Origin: Posidonia oceanica
Taxonomy: Eukaryota; Streptophyta; Magnoliopsida; Alismatales; Posidoniaceae
Assembly: GCA_037176725.1 (NCBI GenBank)
Contig: JAZBRS010000013.1
Coordinates: forward strand, 7,691,001-7,755,000
Length of the DNA stretch: 64,000 nt
Reading direction: 5' to 3'
Below, piece by piece: positions 23,248 to 34,182 of the stretch. The translations under genes and the position numbers were made by a program. The number at the start of each line of letters is the position of its first letter. The stretch's first letter is position 1. The notes under the pieces are model-generated. The model did not search any database. It was not told the origin of the DNA and was given only the letters and a program-made list of their open reading frames with translations.

Positions 23248-23518
23248 TGGAATTAAAATCATATTGCATTGAAGTAAAGTATTGCAGGTTTTCATATTTA
23301 CTTTCCAGTCTAGTTTCAATTGAGAAAATCAATTAAACTGGAATTAAAATCATATTGCATTGAAGTAAACTATTGCAGGTTTTCATATTTACTTTCCAGT
23401 CCAGTTTCAATTGAAAATCATTTAATCTGGAATTAAAATCATATTGCATTAAAGTAAACTATTGCAGGTTTTCATATTTACTTTCCAGTCCAATTTCAAT
23501 TGAGCAATCATTTAATCT
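23248..23518 (+). repeat. Three tandem units of about 90 bp in LTR C
   Basis: Units begin GGAATTAAAATCATATTGCA and contain TATTGCAGGTTTTCATATTT. More diverged TTGCATT..AAAGTC repeats continue to about 24070. The same array is in the 3' LTR at about 36570-36840. Confidence 0.8.
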
Positions 23519-24897
23519 CTGTTTTTTTACTTTGCTGTATTGCATTTAAGCCCTCTGGTTTATTTATTTGCATTTCAGTCCATCAGTTGATTAAAAGTCA
23601 TTTAATTTGCATTTGTAATCATATTGCATTGCATTAAATGTCTGCATGTTTAATATTTACATTTAGGTCCAGTCACATGTTTAACTTTGATTTAAATGTG
23701 ATTTTAAACCTTATTGCATTGTAATAAAGCCTTCTGGGTTTTAATATTTACATTTAGGACCAGTTGGGTTTCAACTGTGATTTAAGATGTGATTTAAAAC
23801 TTTATTACATTGCAATAAAGTCCAGCAAGTTTCAATTATTACATTTGAGTCCAATTTACTTTGAATTGTGCTTTAAATGTGACTTTTAAATCTTATTACA
23901 TTGTAATAAAGTCCAGCAAGTTTCCATTATTGCATTTTGGTCCAGTTTGCTTCCAACTGCCATTTAAATGCAATTTTAAACTTTATTATATTGCAATAAA
24001 GTCCCGTGACTTGTTATTATTGCATTTAAGTTATGTTTGCATACATACCTCATTTAAATTGCAATTTTAATCATATTGCGTTGCTTTGAATGCCCAAGAG
24101 TTTTACAAATTGCATGTCAACCCCTGTTTTTGAACTGTTGCCTGTTTGCATGCTTACTTAGCTTTGCATTTTAAACCTTACATGTTTTCAAAATTGCATG
24201 TAGGTCCAGATGCCTAGTTTCTTATGCTTGCATCCTGCCTTGCATTTTAAATTCAACAGTTAGGTCTAATTGCATGTTAGTCCTAAAATCCACTGTTGTT
24301 TGCCTGCCTGCTTCTTTTGCATTGCATTTAAGTCCCACATGTTTTTAAAACTACATGTAGGTCCTTTTATTGCATTATTGCATGCCTGCTTTTATTTAAT
24401 GCTGCATTTGGCCCCTGTTGGCCCTCTACTCTACTGCATTTACATCTTTACATGCATTTGTCCTGTTGCATTGCATTTTGCCATGTTTTGCATGTAGGCC
24501 CCTGTAGTTTCTCTTAATTGCACTTTCGTCCTTGCCCTTTGCATTTTTACATGCATAGCATCCACATCATTGCATACTGCACTCTTGCACTTGTTTGAGC
24601 ATTCTTAGCCTCACTGTATGTAGGACACCCTGCATTGCACACACATAGGGGTAATTTGCACTTAGGCCCCCACTTAGATCACTTTTTCTGGCCCTTGAGC
24701 CATCTGACTTGAAATTTGAATAACTTTTGATCGGACCGTTGGATCTTCACGATCCAGCTATCCAGGTCTTCCTGGTTGAACGATATTTTGTTCTAACCAA
24801 AGTTATTTCAGATCAGGCGTCAGACCCTCAAGATAAGTCCATCTGAATCACTGCATACATTATTTTTCGCACCTTGTTTTCTCGTGCATGTAGATTA

Positions 24898-25160
24898 GGC
24901 TTTTCCGCCTTTGTTTTCTTTCCCCTTTGCTTGTTTTACACTTGCATCGTGTGGTTTTACTTGGCTTTTCCGTCTTTGTTTTCTTTCCCCTTTGCTTGTT
25001 TTACACTTGCATCGTGTGGTTTTACTTGGCTTTTCCACCTTTGTTTTCTTTCTCCTTTGCTTGTTTTACACTTGCATCGTGTGGTTTTATTTGACTTTTT
25101 CGCCCTTGTTTTCTTTCCCCTTTGCACGTCGTACACTTGCATTGTGTGGTTTTACCGGCG
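24898..25160 (+). repeat. 65-bp tandem repeat, four copies, in LTR C
   Basis: Unit contains TTTGCTTGTTTTACACTTGC and ATCGTGTGGTTTTA. It is repeated in the 3' LTR at about 38225-38490, and LTR E has a related shorter-period repeat at 46890-47100. Confidence 0.85.
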
Positions 25161-25744
25161 TTTTGTTTTATCGCCTGCATTTGCATTAGGGCAGTGATGC
25201 TTACTGCTTGGAGTTCTCACGAACCAGGGTTCGCCTCGTTCGGAACACAGGCAGCGCTGTTGAGCCTATAGGCTGCACGTTTAATTCGCATGCATGGCAT
25301 TTAGGCATTTAGGCATACATTTTAGCAAGCATAGCATGGCATAGCATCTGTCGCTCCTTGGGCGTACAGTTAAAGGCAATCATTGCTGAAATTCCTGCAA
25401 ATGCGAGCGACTAGCCAAGAAAGACCGGTTCCTCGGGCGTGTCGGGGGTGCCTAACACCTTCCCCGCGCGTAACAGGAGTCCTTACTCTTTCTTTGGACC
25501 TGCAGTGACCATTTTGCCCTTGTCCTTGGCACGAGTCATTTATTTTGCATAGCATTGCATTCATCTGCTTGTTTTCTATGCTTTTTCTTGGTTTTCCTCA
25601 TCTTCCCGATAATAGACTAGGTGGCGACTCTGTTTTTGTCTTATCTTTGCTTTCCTTCTTTGTGTCGCTATCCGTGAAGTACCTCCTCCCGTTCGGACCC
25701 TCTCCGGTCCGAACCCAGAAAAGGGAAAAGGCACATTCACATGC

Positions 25745-25762
25745 TGGCGACTCCGTTGGGGA
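25745..25762 (+). other. Primer binding site of element C
   Basis: TGGCGACTCCGTTGGGGA lies three bases after the 5' LTR. Element A has TGGCGACTCTGCTGGAGA in the same place on the minus strand. TGGCGAC-type sites are, as I recall, typical of the Ogre/Tat lineage; the cognate tRNA (probably tRNA-Arg) is not verified. Confidence 0.75.
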
Positions 25763-26895
25763 TTTAGACTCCGACTTTCATTTTGGCTTTTCGCTTGCAT
25801 GGTTTTTCACTTGTGCTTGCCTTGCCTTGCTTTACCGCTTGCTTTATGCCTACTTGCCTGCCTTATTGCTCACACTGCTTTTACTCGCTTTGTTTATGCA
25901 TTATACATGCTTATATACTTGCTTGTCGCACTATACATGCCTTTTGAGTGGTAATTGCTTTGTTTTACACACTTGCTACGCCACTACACATGCACATGCC
26001 ATGTATACCTGCTTTTTGACATGCTGAGTGTTTTCTTTTTCACTATCATGTCCACATACACACGCACATACCATGCCCATGCCTTTTGCAGTGATTGTGT
26101 GTTGTTTGCTTGCCATGTTTGGGTGTTTTTCTTCCCCTTTTGCATTAGGCCTAAGGACAACTAGAGACTGGTTGTTCCCTCCCCTTGGCAATTAAAAACA
26201 GCAAGTAAAAGTCAAATCTAGGAGCAACTAGAGACGCCAATACACCTTCACCCCCTTGGGTTAATAAAACATGCAAGATAAAAAACTTAATCATTTTGCA
26301 TGAATCATCATATAGGGCATGCATCTTCTCATCTAAGTCCACCTATCAGTCTGAGAAGGACAGTTTCGGTCCCTCATTCCACCGCTTTGGCGTGGAGCGA
26401 GTCGGTCGTTCTGTCTCCCCTTGTCAGGGGTCGTGTCGGTGTTAGTCGTGGGTACAAGCTGTGCTTTGGCCGGGTCGAGGCTCCAAACGCACCACCCGTT
26501 CACTGCTTGAGCTTTGGTTAGGATTTAGAACGAGGACCTTTTTTTCTGACCGAGTCGGTGACCCATACACTTGTGCGAGTCCGAAGTAGACAACCTACTA
26601 GGACACACTTGATTGGTGAGAGAGAGAGCATGCTAGAAAGCATACCATTTGCATGAATGCACTCATACCACCAATTAATCATTTGCACTTTCCTTTAGGT
26701 GCTAACCTGATTTGCTTTGCCTGTCCACAGGTAGGTGCGAGCTCCTCAGCCGGAACTCGAGCGTCTCTATCCCGGGCAGCTCCCCGTGGTCTCCCTCTCT
26801 TTTTGGGCTATTCGTCGTCTTCGACGATAGCTCGTCCTAGGACTCATGCGCCTTCTTTTTGCCGTAGCCCCGTCCTTGCCCGCTCGCGATCAGCT
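25763..26895 (+). other. Leader of element C between primer binding site and gag
   Basis: Non-coding, T- and CATGC-rich. Part of it (about 26290-26640) is homologous to the leader of element A on the minus strand (about 54420-54750), including TCGGAC and GTCGGTGACCC-type segments. Confidence 0.6.
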
Positions 26896-28262
26896 ATGGC
26901 CTAGCGTGTCAGCAGGCCTCTTACTTCTGCTGCACTAGAGGAGTTTTCGACTTCGGTCCCTCCTACTGCTGCAGCTTCCCCTTCTTTCTATGCATTCCGT
27001 TTCCGATTGCATGATGACCCTTTGTATACCACGGGGGAACCGCAGGTCCTAGCCGGTCTGGAGCCCATCACCGATTCTATCGCAGTGATCGCCACTCGAG
27101 CTCTGGATACCCCGCCTTTTGTCCCTTCTTTGGACTTTCCTGTTTCAGGAATTCAGCCGGCTGTAGTTACTTCTGTTGTAGGGTCTATCCCTCTCGGCTA
27201 TTTTTCTCTCGTGCCCCCTTCAGCAACTATACCTTCGCATCCCGGCTCGTCGGTTGACGAGTCCTCTGCCATGCAAGCGCAACATCTAGGGGCTATGACC
27301 CAGAGGTTGCAAGGCATGGCCTTTTCTTCTGGTCCGGCTCCCTCATTTTCTCATCCTCTGACCCCTGAGGTTCCGGTGCAGCCCTCTGTAGTTTTGCAGG
27401 CTCACCACACTGCACTTCTGCCCTTTTCATCGCCCCAGCTCCTCACAGCTTCGGCGATGGGGGTGCCTTATCGGCCTCCTGCACTTACACAACACTTTGT
27501 ACAGCATGCAACTCCATCACCTGGTGGCCAATTCCCTGGATTGGCAGGAGCACAGCATCTCCTAAGCCCGTTGCCCGGAACCGTACCAGTACAACAGCTA
27601 CTGCTCCCACACATTGCACAATACACAGCACAGCATGCCTTTTACTCACCCCCTTTGCATCAGAATATTCAAGCTCCCGCATACATATCACCGCACTTCA
27701 CATCCTCACACGGGTATGCTGGCCCTCATGCTACAACACCAGGTGGCGTGACGGTGGATCCAGAGGAGTGCTTTCGCGCGACCCACACAGCATACGTGGC
27801 ACCTGCCTTAGCTACACCAGTCTCGATGGCAGCAACCTCAGACGCCTTCCTTACCAGGATGGGTGATCTAGAGAGAGCACTTCGTCAAGTGCAAGGCCAG
27901 GACCGCCAGTCCTACCAATTTCGAGACCTCTGCTACTTTCTAGAGGTGGTACTCCTACCGAAATTCAAGATCCCAGAATTTGAAAAATACAACAGTAGAG
28001 GTTGCCCAATCGCACATCTGAAGGCGTACTGCAGCGACCTCGTCCAGCTCCAGCATGATGATAGGTTGCTGATTCGCTTGTTCCAGAAAAGTTTGACGGG
28101 CCTTGCTCTTAAGTGGTTTGTATCACTTGACATGGCTACTGTCAAGACTTGGGGCGACCTTTCCTAGGCGTTCATGGAATAATATTCCTTCAACCTTGAC
28201 TTGATCCCTAAGCACGAGGATCTTGTCGCTCTTAAGCAGAAACCCCACGAATCATTTGGGGA
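26896..28262 (+). pseudogene. gag of element C, 5' part
   Basis: An ATG at 26896 is followed at once by an in-frame TAG (26902); the same frame then runs open from 27007 to a second TAG at 28165. A long Pro/Ala/His/Gln-rich N-terminal region is followed by the Ty3/gypsy capsid domain (FRDLCYFLEVVLLPKFKIPE, GCPIAHLKAYC, LFQKSLTGLALKWF). After the stop it continues with FNLDLIPKHEDL and HESFGEY, where solo LTR D interrupts it. Comparison with the element A gag shows that Gln stands at the second stop, so CAG became TAG. Confidence 0.88.
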
Positions 28263-28263
28263 G

Positions 28264-29614
28264 TATGGATATGGGGTTTTTGGAGGAGAAGAGGCTTGTT
28301 TTGGTTCTATCTGCTCTTTCTCGGGGTCCCCTTTTTATATCCAACTTCGTCACTCCACGTGTGACGGAATTGGTGTGATCGCCACTCTCGGTTCGCTTTC
28401 GCTGGCCCTCGAGACGCCTTGGGGAGATGTGATGTGGTTGCAGGTTCAGCTACCTTGGGACAACGCCAGCGTTGCTCAAGGGTGCCCGTGCTTGGTGAGC
28501 TTCTTCTTTTTTCTTCTTCCTCGTATGACAAACGTTAGCAAAACAAAAGAAACAAAACATTGCAAGATGGATTAATATGTGTAGTAACTTTTCCAGAATA
28601 AATAGAAAAGAAAATAGAGAGACATAATGGAATACGTACCCGAGGGATTTGATCCCCCCAGTTGCAACTAATAAAGATGTATGCCTAGCTACAACAATAT
28701 ATGAACTCAAAAAGAAAATGCTTGATTATGCTATGGAATTAAACATGTGATATGAGAAAGGAAAAGAAAACAATAAAATTGAGCCCCCTTTATCTATGCA
28801 TAGAGTGCAAACTGTGTTGACATGCTGCCAACAACGACAAAGGGGAACTCAAGCTTTCTCGAAGACTCTCCGCCTCTCAAAAAAAATCTCTCTTCACTCT
28901 TTCCATTCTCAAGGACCTCACTTCTCTCAACTTTTAATCACAAGAGAGCATGTGAGTTCCAAAAATCCTCTCTTTCTTTCAATTTTTCCATCCCCAATCC
29001 CAGTGGAGGTACCTCTGCTTTTATAGAAGCAGGGGAGGAGCAAAAAAGGACACAAATGCCAAGTCAGTAGAATTTCCTGTTTCAGAAGTGTTATACGCTG
29101 GAAAACCAGCGTATAACGTTATAAGCGGGAGTCCCAGCGTATAACGACCTCCGAGGCATAACTGCCAGGATCAGAGAAGATTTCCCAATTAATGAGTCAT
29201 TAAGTGTGTTTAAACTCGACTTTGATGGCTTTGACCGGTCAACAGGTTCCAAAGAAGGCAAAAAATGATTATTTGATTTGGCCAAATAAGAAAAGCTTTG
29301 GGATGACTGGGTTGCCACATTGGACGCTGGAAAACCAGCGGCCAATGTTAGCCACCGGAAAACCAGCGATCAACGTTGTACACTGAGAAGCCAGCGTACA
29401 ACACCCTTAGTCAGTTCAAATTCCAAATTTGGTCAGGACATGAAGAACACTCAAGTTGCCGACACTTGGGGCTTAGGTAAGGATAACATTTTGGGCTTGA
29501 GAGAAAACATTTGGCTCGAGTGAGACATTCTGGATTGGGCAGAGGGCTTCTAAGAGCAACCTAATGCAAGAGACTATACTAACATGAAGGAAGTGCCAAA
29601 ACGGAGTATCTACA
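28264..29614 (-). mobile_element. Solo LTR D inside the gag of element C
   Basis: 1351 bp with GGGAG target duplications at 28259-28263 and 29615-29619. The gag reading Gly-Glu-Tyr-Val resumes directly after it. Its right end GGAGTATCTACA resembles the GGGGTGTCTACA ends of the other LTRs; the left end is TATGGATATGGGG, so its first bases may be mutated. It contains ACGCTGG/CCAGCGT inverted repeats (29090-29150, 29330-29405) like element A's LTR. Confidence 0.75.
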
Positions 29615-29619
29615 GGGAG

Positions 29620-30550
29620 TATGTCGGTCACTGGTATACCTTAGCCTCCCAGGTCAAAAAAAACCCTCAAAGGAGGAGTCTATTAAGATCATCATCAGGG
29701 GAGCACAACCAACGACTAGGGGACTGCTTAGCATCCAGCCTGCCCCTAGTTTTGCATTGCTGATCCGGGCTAGCGCTCGCGTGGAGAAATCGCTACGGAG
29801 TGGAGACTTTCCTGCACTCATTGAATACGAGAAGCAGGCTACCGCCTCCAGCAGCAACAACAACAAAGGCAACAACAACTCTGACGCCCGCTACCACAAG
29901 AAGCTAACCGTCGCTTGCATTGACTCTCCTGTGGAGCTTCCCCCTATTGAGAACCAGCCCGGTTCACCTCAGTTTGCATCTGCACCTAGTTTTCCACACA
30001 TTGCCACCGTCGAGCCAGTGCATCACGTCGCACCAGCCCAGCAAGGACGACAATCAAGGGAAAGGCGACCCCGCCGCAAGGAAAGCGAGTTCACATCACT
30101 ACCTGAACTGCTAAACACTGTCTTTCTCAAGGTTGCATCGCTCCTGGACCTCCTGGAGATTCGTCCACCACTGGATCCTTTTCCGCAGTGGTATAAGGCG
30201 AGCATGTTTTGCAAGTATCACCGAGTCGGCAGACACTTGACAAACAAATGCTTTACTCTCCAGAATGCCATCTAGGATTTGATTGACAATGGGGTCATTG
30301 TCATCAATACACAGGAGGCTGCACACACATCTGCACCTGCACACCCTAGCATAGCCAGCCTCTCCTCGTCTGAGCTTGCAAGCTCTAAGGACCCTGGGAC
30401 CTTAGGGGTCTATCTTCTTGCTCCCGTTCTCGCTGATTCCAGCTCTTCCTCGATGGATTCCTCCGATCTCATCGATTTGATCTCTTCTCCAGCTCTTCCC
30501 TAGCCTTGTCCGCAGGGGGGTCCGACTTAGAGAGCTCCCCTGTCTGTCGA
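29620..30550 (+). pseudogene. gag of element C, 3' part
   Basis: After a frameshift near 29680 the frame gives FALLIRASARVEKSLRSGDF (29755 on), a low-complexity Ser/Asn stretch, and a variant zinc knuckle CKYHRVGRHLTNKC (C-x2-H-x4-H-x4-C, about 30208-30252), then a TAG at 30274 where the element A gag has Gln. Downstream (DLIDNGVIVI) follows the same order as element A. The C-x2-H variant knuckle is typical of Tat/Athila-type Gag as I know it. Confidence 0.82.
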
Positions 30551-31772
30551 GCACCGGCCCGAGTCTGTAAGCACAAAACCCTAGATCCTAATAGAGGCTT
30601 GGATCAGCAGCATAGGCAAAAGCAGTCTCAACAACCACAGCAGTACTGTCAGAGCAATCAACAGCAGCAAGCAGTTGATAATGGGGACCACAGTTGTATC
30701 CTTTCTGCCTGTTTTCTTATTGCTTTCCTTTCAAAAAACCGAAAAGCACAAAAAAAATAAAAAAAGCAAACACAAAAAAATCAGAAAACCTAAAAGCAAA
30801 AAACATCTTGCATGCCAATCATAGGCCTGATGAAGAAATCAGAAAAACAAGCCTGCTAAAGGAGAAAGTCATCCCTTCTCAATTGACACTACCTAGACAA
30901 CTAGGCCAGTGAGAGAGCCACCATTCATCGAGAGTGGGACGAAGTGTCCAAACTCCGTATGGGGCCTGCACCTCCCAGAGGGAGAAGAAAATGTTAGGGC
31001 GATTGAGAGGGTGAGCTTGAAAAAGAAAATGCAAATTCGCATGGGCATAAGAGAAAACATGCAGACAGAAGGCGAAGACAGAAGTCAGCCCAAGAGAGGG
31101 ACGTGCGGATTAGCTCTATCCCCGCCAAACCTTGGAGAGGAGTCGGAGCATGCGCCTGGGCAACCCACACCTCCAAAGGGACTAGCCACCCCTTCCTACA
31201 GCAAAAGCCTCCAGTCCGGACCAGGTGCCTATTTACCTCCAAGTTAGTGATAGAGCGAGCCCAAGCGTCCGTGAGGGAGCAGAAAAGAAGAAAATCTCAA
31301 AAAAGCAGGTGTAGGGCCCAAAAGAGTTTGGCACGGAGCCCAAATCATCACCCACTGAGAGCTTGAGCGTCACCACGCACCAAGGAGAGCCACCCACAGC
31401 TTGTGAGTCCTGGTAGGGTCAATTGAGTCGAGGGTTTCCTCCTCCTTTCCAGCAGGCATGAATGCTTTCCAGCATAACTGAGGGCAGATAAATAAAAATC
31501 ACCCCTTAATCAATCATCTTGCTTGAAGGCTATCTTGCATGCTTCATATGCATAACCTTGCAGGATCAACCCCAGCATTTCCGACCAGGGGCACGCCAGT
31601 TGCTTCCTGATTAGGGCTTGTGCATTAGAGCACTCTTAGAATAGACCTGTGACAACCCACAGCACAAACACTGCATCCTCCATCAGGAAACAGAGCCGCT
31701 GCCCTAGCGCAACTGCAAGTTCAGTATAGCACTGCAGACTATCTATGTCCCATGGACATCAAGCATATAGCA
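30551..31772 (+). other. Decayed interior of element C without recognised coding domain
   Basis: A Gln-rich stretch (about 30600-30680) continues the gag tail. After that there is no supported frame and no pol motif in any frame. This is where reverse transcriptase and integrase would be expected in an autonomous element. Confidence 0.6.
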
Positions 31773-31916
31773 GGCTGTGACAGCATTTCTTCCAGCCAGC
31801 ACACAACAGGCTGTGACAGCATTCCTTCCAGCCAGCACACAACAGGCTGTGACAGCATTCCTTCCAGCCAGCACACAGTTGGCTGTGACAGCATTTCTTC
31901 CAGCCAGCACACAGCA
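31773..31916 (+). repeat. 36-bp tandem repeat, four copies
   Basis: Unit GGCTGTGACAGCATTCCTTC followed by CAGCCAGCACACAACA. Four nearly identical copies; GGCTG and CAGCC can pair within a unit. Confidence 0.88.
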
Positions 31917-32094
31917 CCAGTGGTCCAGGAGCACCTGTAGACCAGCCTCCTCAGCAGACTTCCTCTCGGCTGAATCTTGCGGCTTGGCCCCCTGCATCCC
32001 TGTCTCCTTTTCTCCTTCGCTCACAAGGTGAACCCATCAGTGCCTCGATACCAGGGGCATCTCGGTTGCCCTCTAGCGTCGATATCTACTCCTT

Positions 32095-33735
32095 TGCTGC
32101 GCTAAGTCTTCGGACTTGTCGATATCCAATTCGTGCCTGTGCTAGATCTTCGGATCTGTCGATATCCCCCCTGTGCCAGATCTTCAGGTCTGTCGATATA
32201 TCCTTTCCTACGCTAGATCTTCGGATCTGTCGATATATCCTTTCCTGCGCCAGATCTTCGGATCTGTCGATATATCCTTTACTGCGCCAGATCTTCGGAC
32301 TTGTCGATATCTTATCCTGCCTACGCCAAGTCTTTGGACCTATCGATATCCTCCCTATGCCAAGTCTTCAGACTTGTCGATATCCAATTCGTGCCTGTGC
32401 CAGATCTTCGGATCTGTCGATATCCCCCCTGCGCTAGATCTTTGGGTCTGTCGATATACCCTTTGCTACGCCAGATCTTCGGATCTGTCGATATATCCTT
32501 TCCTGTGCCAGGTCTTTGGATCTGTCGATATATCCTTTGCTGCGCCAGGTCTTTGGACTTGTCGATATCCTATCCTGCCTGCGCCAAGTCTTTGGACTTG
32601 TCGATATCCTGCCCCTTGCCTGCGCCAGATCTTCGAATTTGTCGATATCCTCCCTACGCCAAGTCTTCGGACTTGTCGATATCCAATTCGTACCTGTGCC
32701 AGATCTTTGGATCTGTCGATATCCCTCCTGTGCCAAGTCTTTGGACTTGTCGATATCAATTCCTTTGCTGTGCCAGATCTTCGGATCTGTCGATATCCTT
32801 CCTGTGCTAAGTCTTCGGACTTGTCGATATCCTGTTCCTTCCTGCGCCAAGTCTTCGGACTTGTCGATATCCATTCTTTTGCTACGCTAGATCTTCAGAT
32901 TTGCTGATATCCTGCCTGTGCCAGATCTTTGGATCTGTCGATATCCTGCCTGCGCCAAGTCTACGGACTTGTCAATATCCATCCCTTCCTGCGCCAAGTT
33001 TACGGACTTGTCGATATCTACCCTTTGCTGCGCTAGATCTTCGGATCTATCGATATCAATTCCTTTGCTACGCCAGATCTTCGGATCTGTCGATATCATC
33101 CCTGCGCCAAGTCTTCGGACTTATCGATATCCAATTCCTTGCTGCGCCAGATCTTCGGATCTGTCGATATCCTCCCTGTGCCAAGTCTTCGGACTTGTCG
33201 ATATACAATTCGTGCCTGGGCCAGATCTTCGGATCTGTCAATATCCTCCCTGCACCAAGTCTTTGGACTTGTCGATATCCAAATCGTGCCTGGCCAGATC
33301 TTCAGATCTGTCGATATCCTCGCTGCGCCAAGTCTTCGGACTTGTCGATATCCAATTCCTTTGCTGCACCAGATCTTCGGATCTGTCGATATCCTGCCTA
33401 CGCCAAGTCTTCGAACTTGTCAATATCCTGCTCTGCTTGCGCCAGATCATCGGATCTGTCGATATCCCCCCTGGCCAAGTCTTCGGACTTGTCGATATCC
33501 TATTCGTGCCTGCGCCAGATCTTTGGATCTGTCGATACCCCTTCCTGTGCCAGATCTTTGGATCTGTTGATATCCTTCCTGCGCCAAGTCTTTGGACTTG
33601 TCGATATCCTGTCCCTTCCTGTGCCAAGTCTACGGACTTGTCGTTATCCATCCCTTGCTACGCCAGGTCTTCGGACTTGTCAATATCCTACCTGTGCCAA
33701 GTCTGTGGACTTGCCAATATCCCATCCCTTGTCGT
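32095..33735 (+). repeat. Array of about 45 UUCG-tetraloop hairpin units (element C 3' UTR)
   Basis: Counted by eye, about 45 units at a mean spacing of about 37 bp. Each has the core C-AGATC-TTCG-GATCT-G or C-AAGTC-TTCG-GACTT-G followed by TCGATATC. The two stem types differ at two positions and are compensated on the other arm. Linkers between units are short and C/T-rich. Open frames across the array are repeat artefacts. Confidence 0.92.
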
Positions 33736-33864
33736 CGCTTGGCCTTTGGACCAGTCGAAATCCTCCTTCTCTTCCCAGGCTGGTAGCCCTAACTACTCGC
33801 TTGGCAAACATGTCAATTTTGCCTATATCCATCGCTTTTTCGATGCCAAGGGCGCTTCGACTGT

Positions 33865-33892
33865 CCCCTGGTATCATTCTTGATACCAGGGG
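33865..33892 (+). repeat. Conserved 12-bp hairpin of element C
   Basis: CCCCTGGTATCA, loop TTCT, TGATACCAGGGG: a perfect 12-bp stem. The same hairpin occurs in A (38717-38743) and, with one mismatch, in B2 (41785-41814). Confidence 0.88.
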
Positions 33893-34168
33893 CATCATTT
33901 TTGTTGCCTTGTGGTATCACCCCCCCATCTGCGTCCAGGCTGACATTCCTAAATAGTCACGGGCCCATTCGCAGCTTTTGCCCCGCTTTCGGGTTTTGGT
34001 GTTCATCCGCATTCGCATCTGCATTTTGCATTCACATTTCGGCATTGGGTCATGATTTTCAGTGCATCCGCCGAATAAGTAACTCACGCTAATAGCGCCT
34101 GGCTCTCGCCGGTCAGGTGGGGTGTCTTGTCAACCCTGAGCAGTGGCCTCGGTCCCCTTGACCTCGCT

Positions 34169-34182
34169 CAAGGAGGGGCATC
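34169..34182 (+). other. Polypurine tract of element C
   Basis: CAAGGAGGGGCATC immediately precedes the 3' LTR. Confidence 0.85.

Larger units (their letters stand above)
20880..25741 (+). repeat. 5' LTR of element C
   Basis: 4862 bp, TGTTGACACCCC...CACATTCACA. Contains CCCTAG-rich sequence (20990-21130), a long pyrimidine tract (21140-21740), a (CA)n run at about 21841, GC-rich CpG-dense sequence (22440-23130), AT-rich repeats (23230-24070), a 65-bp tandem repeat (24898-25160) and the conserved LTR blocks at about 25185-25265 and 25405-25500. Confidence 0.92.

Noticed and set aside
24874..25197. Repeated hydrophobic Cys/Phe-rich frames, also at 38204-38817
   Set aside because: Generated by the 65-bp tandem repeat in LTR C.
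26653..26904. A separate small gene before gag of element C
   Set aside because: Same frame as gag and separated from it only by a TAG; the likely gag start is at 26896 and the rest is leader.
32095..33735. Resemblance to a CRISPR array (short palindromic repeats with spacers)
   Set aside because: Plant nuclear DNA, spacers are short and similar to each other, no cas genes, and the repeats alternate between two stem types within a retrotransposon 3' UTR.
32066..33956. Several long open frames rich in CRYP/DLSIS-like repeats, both strands
   Set aside because: They follow the hairpin array in every frame; no protein family pattern.
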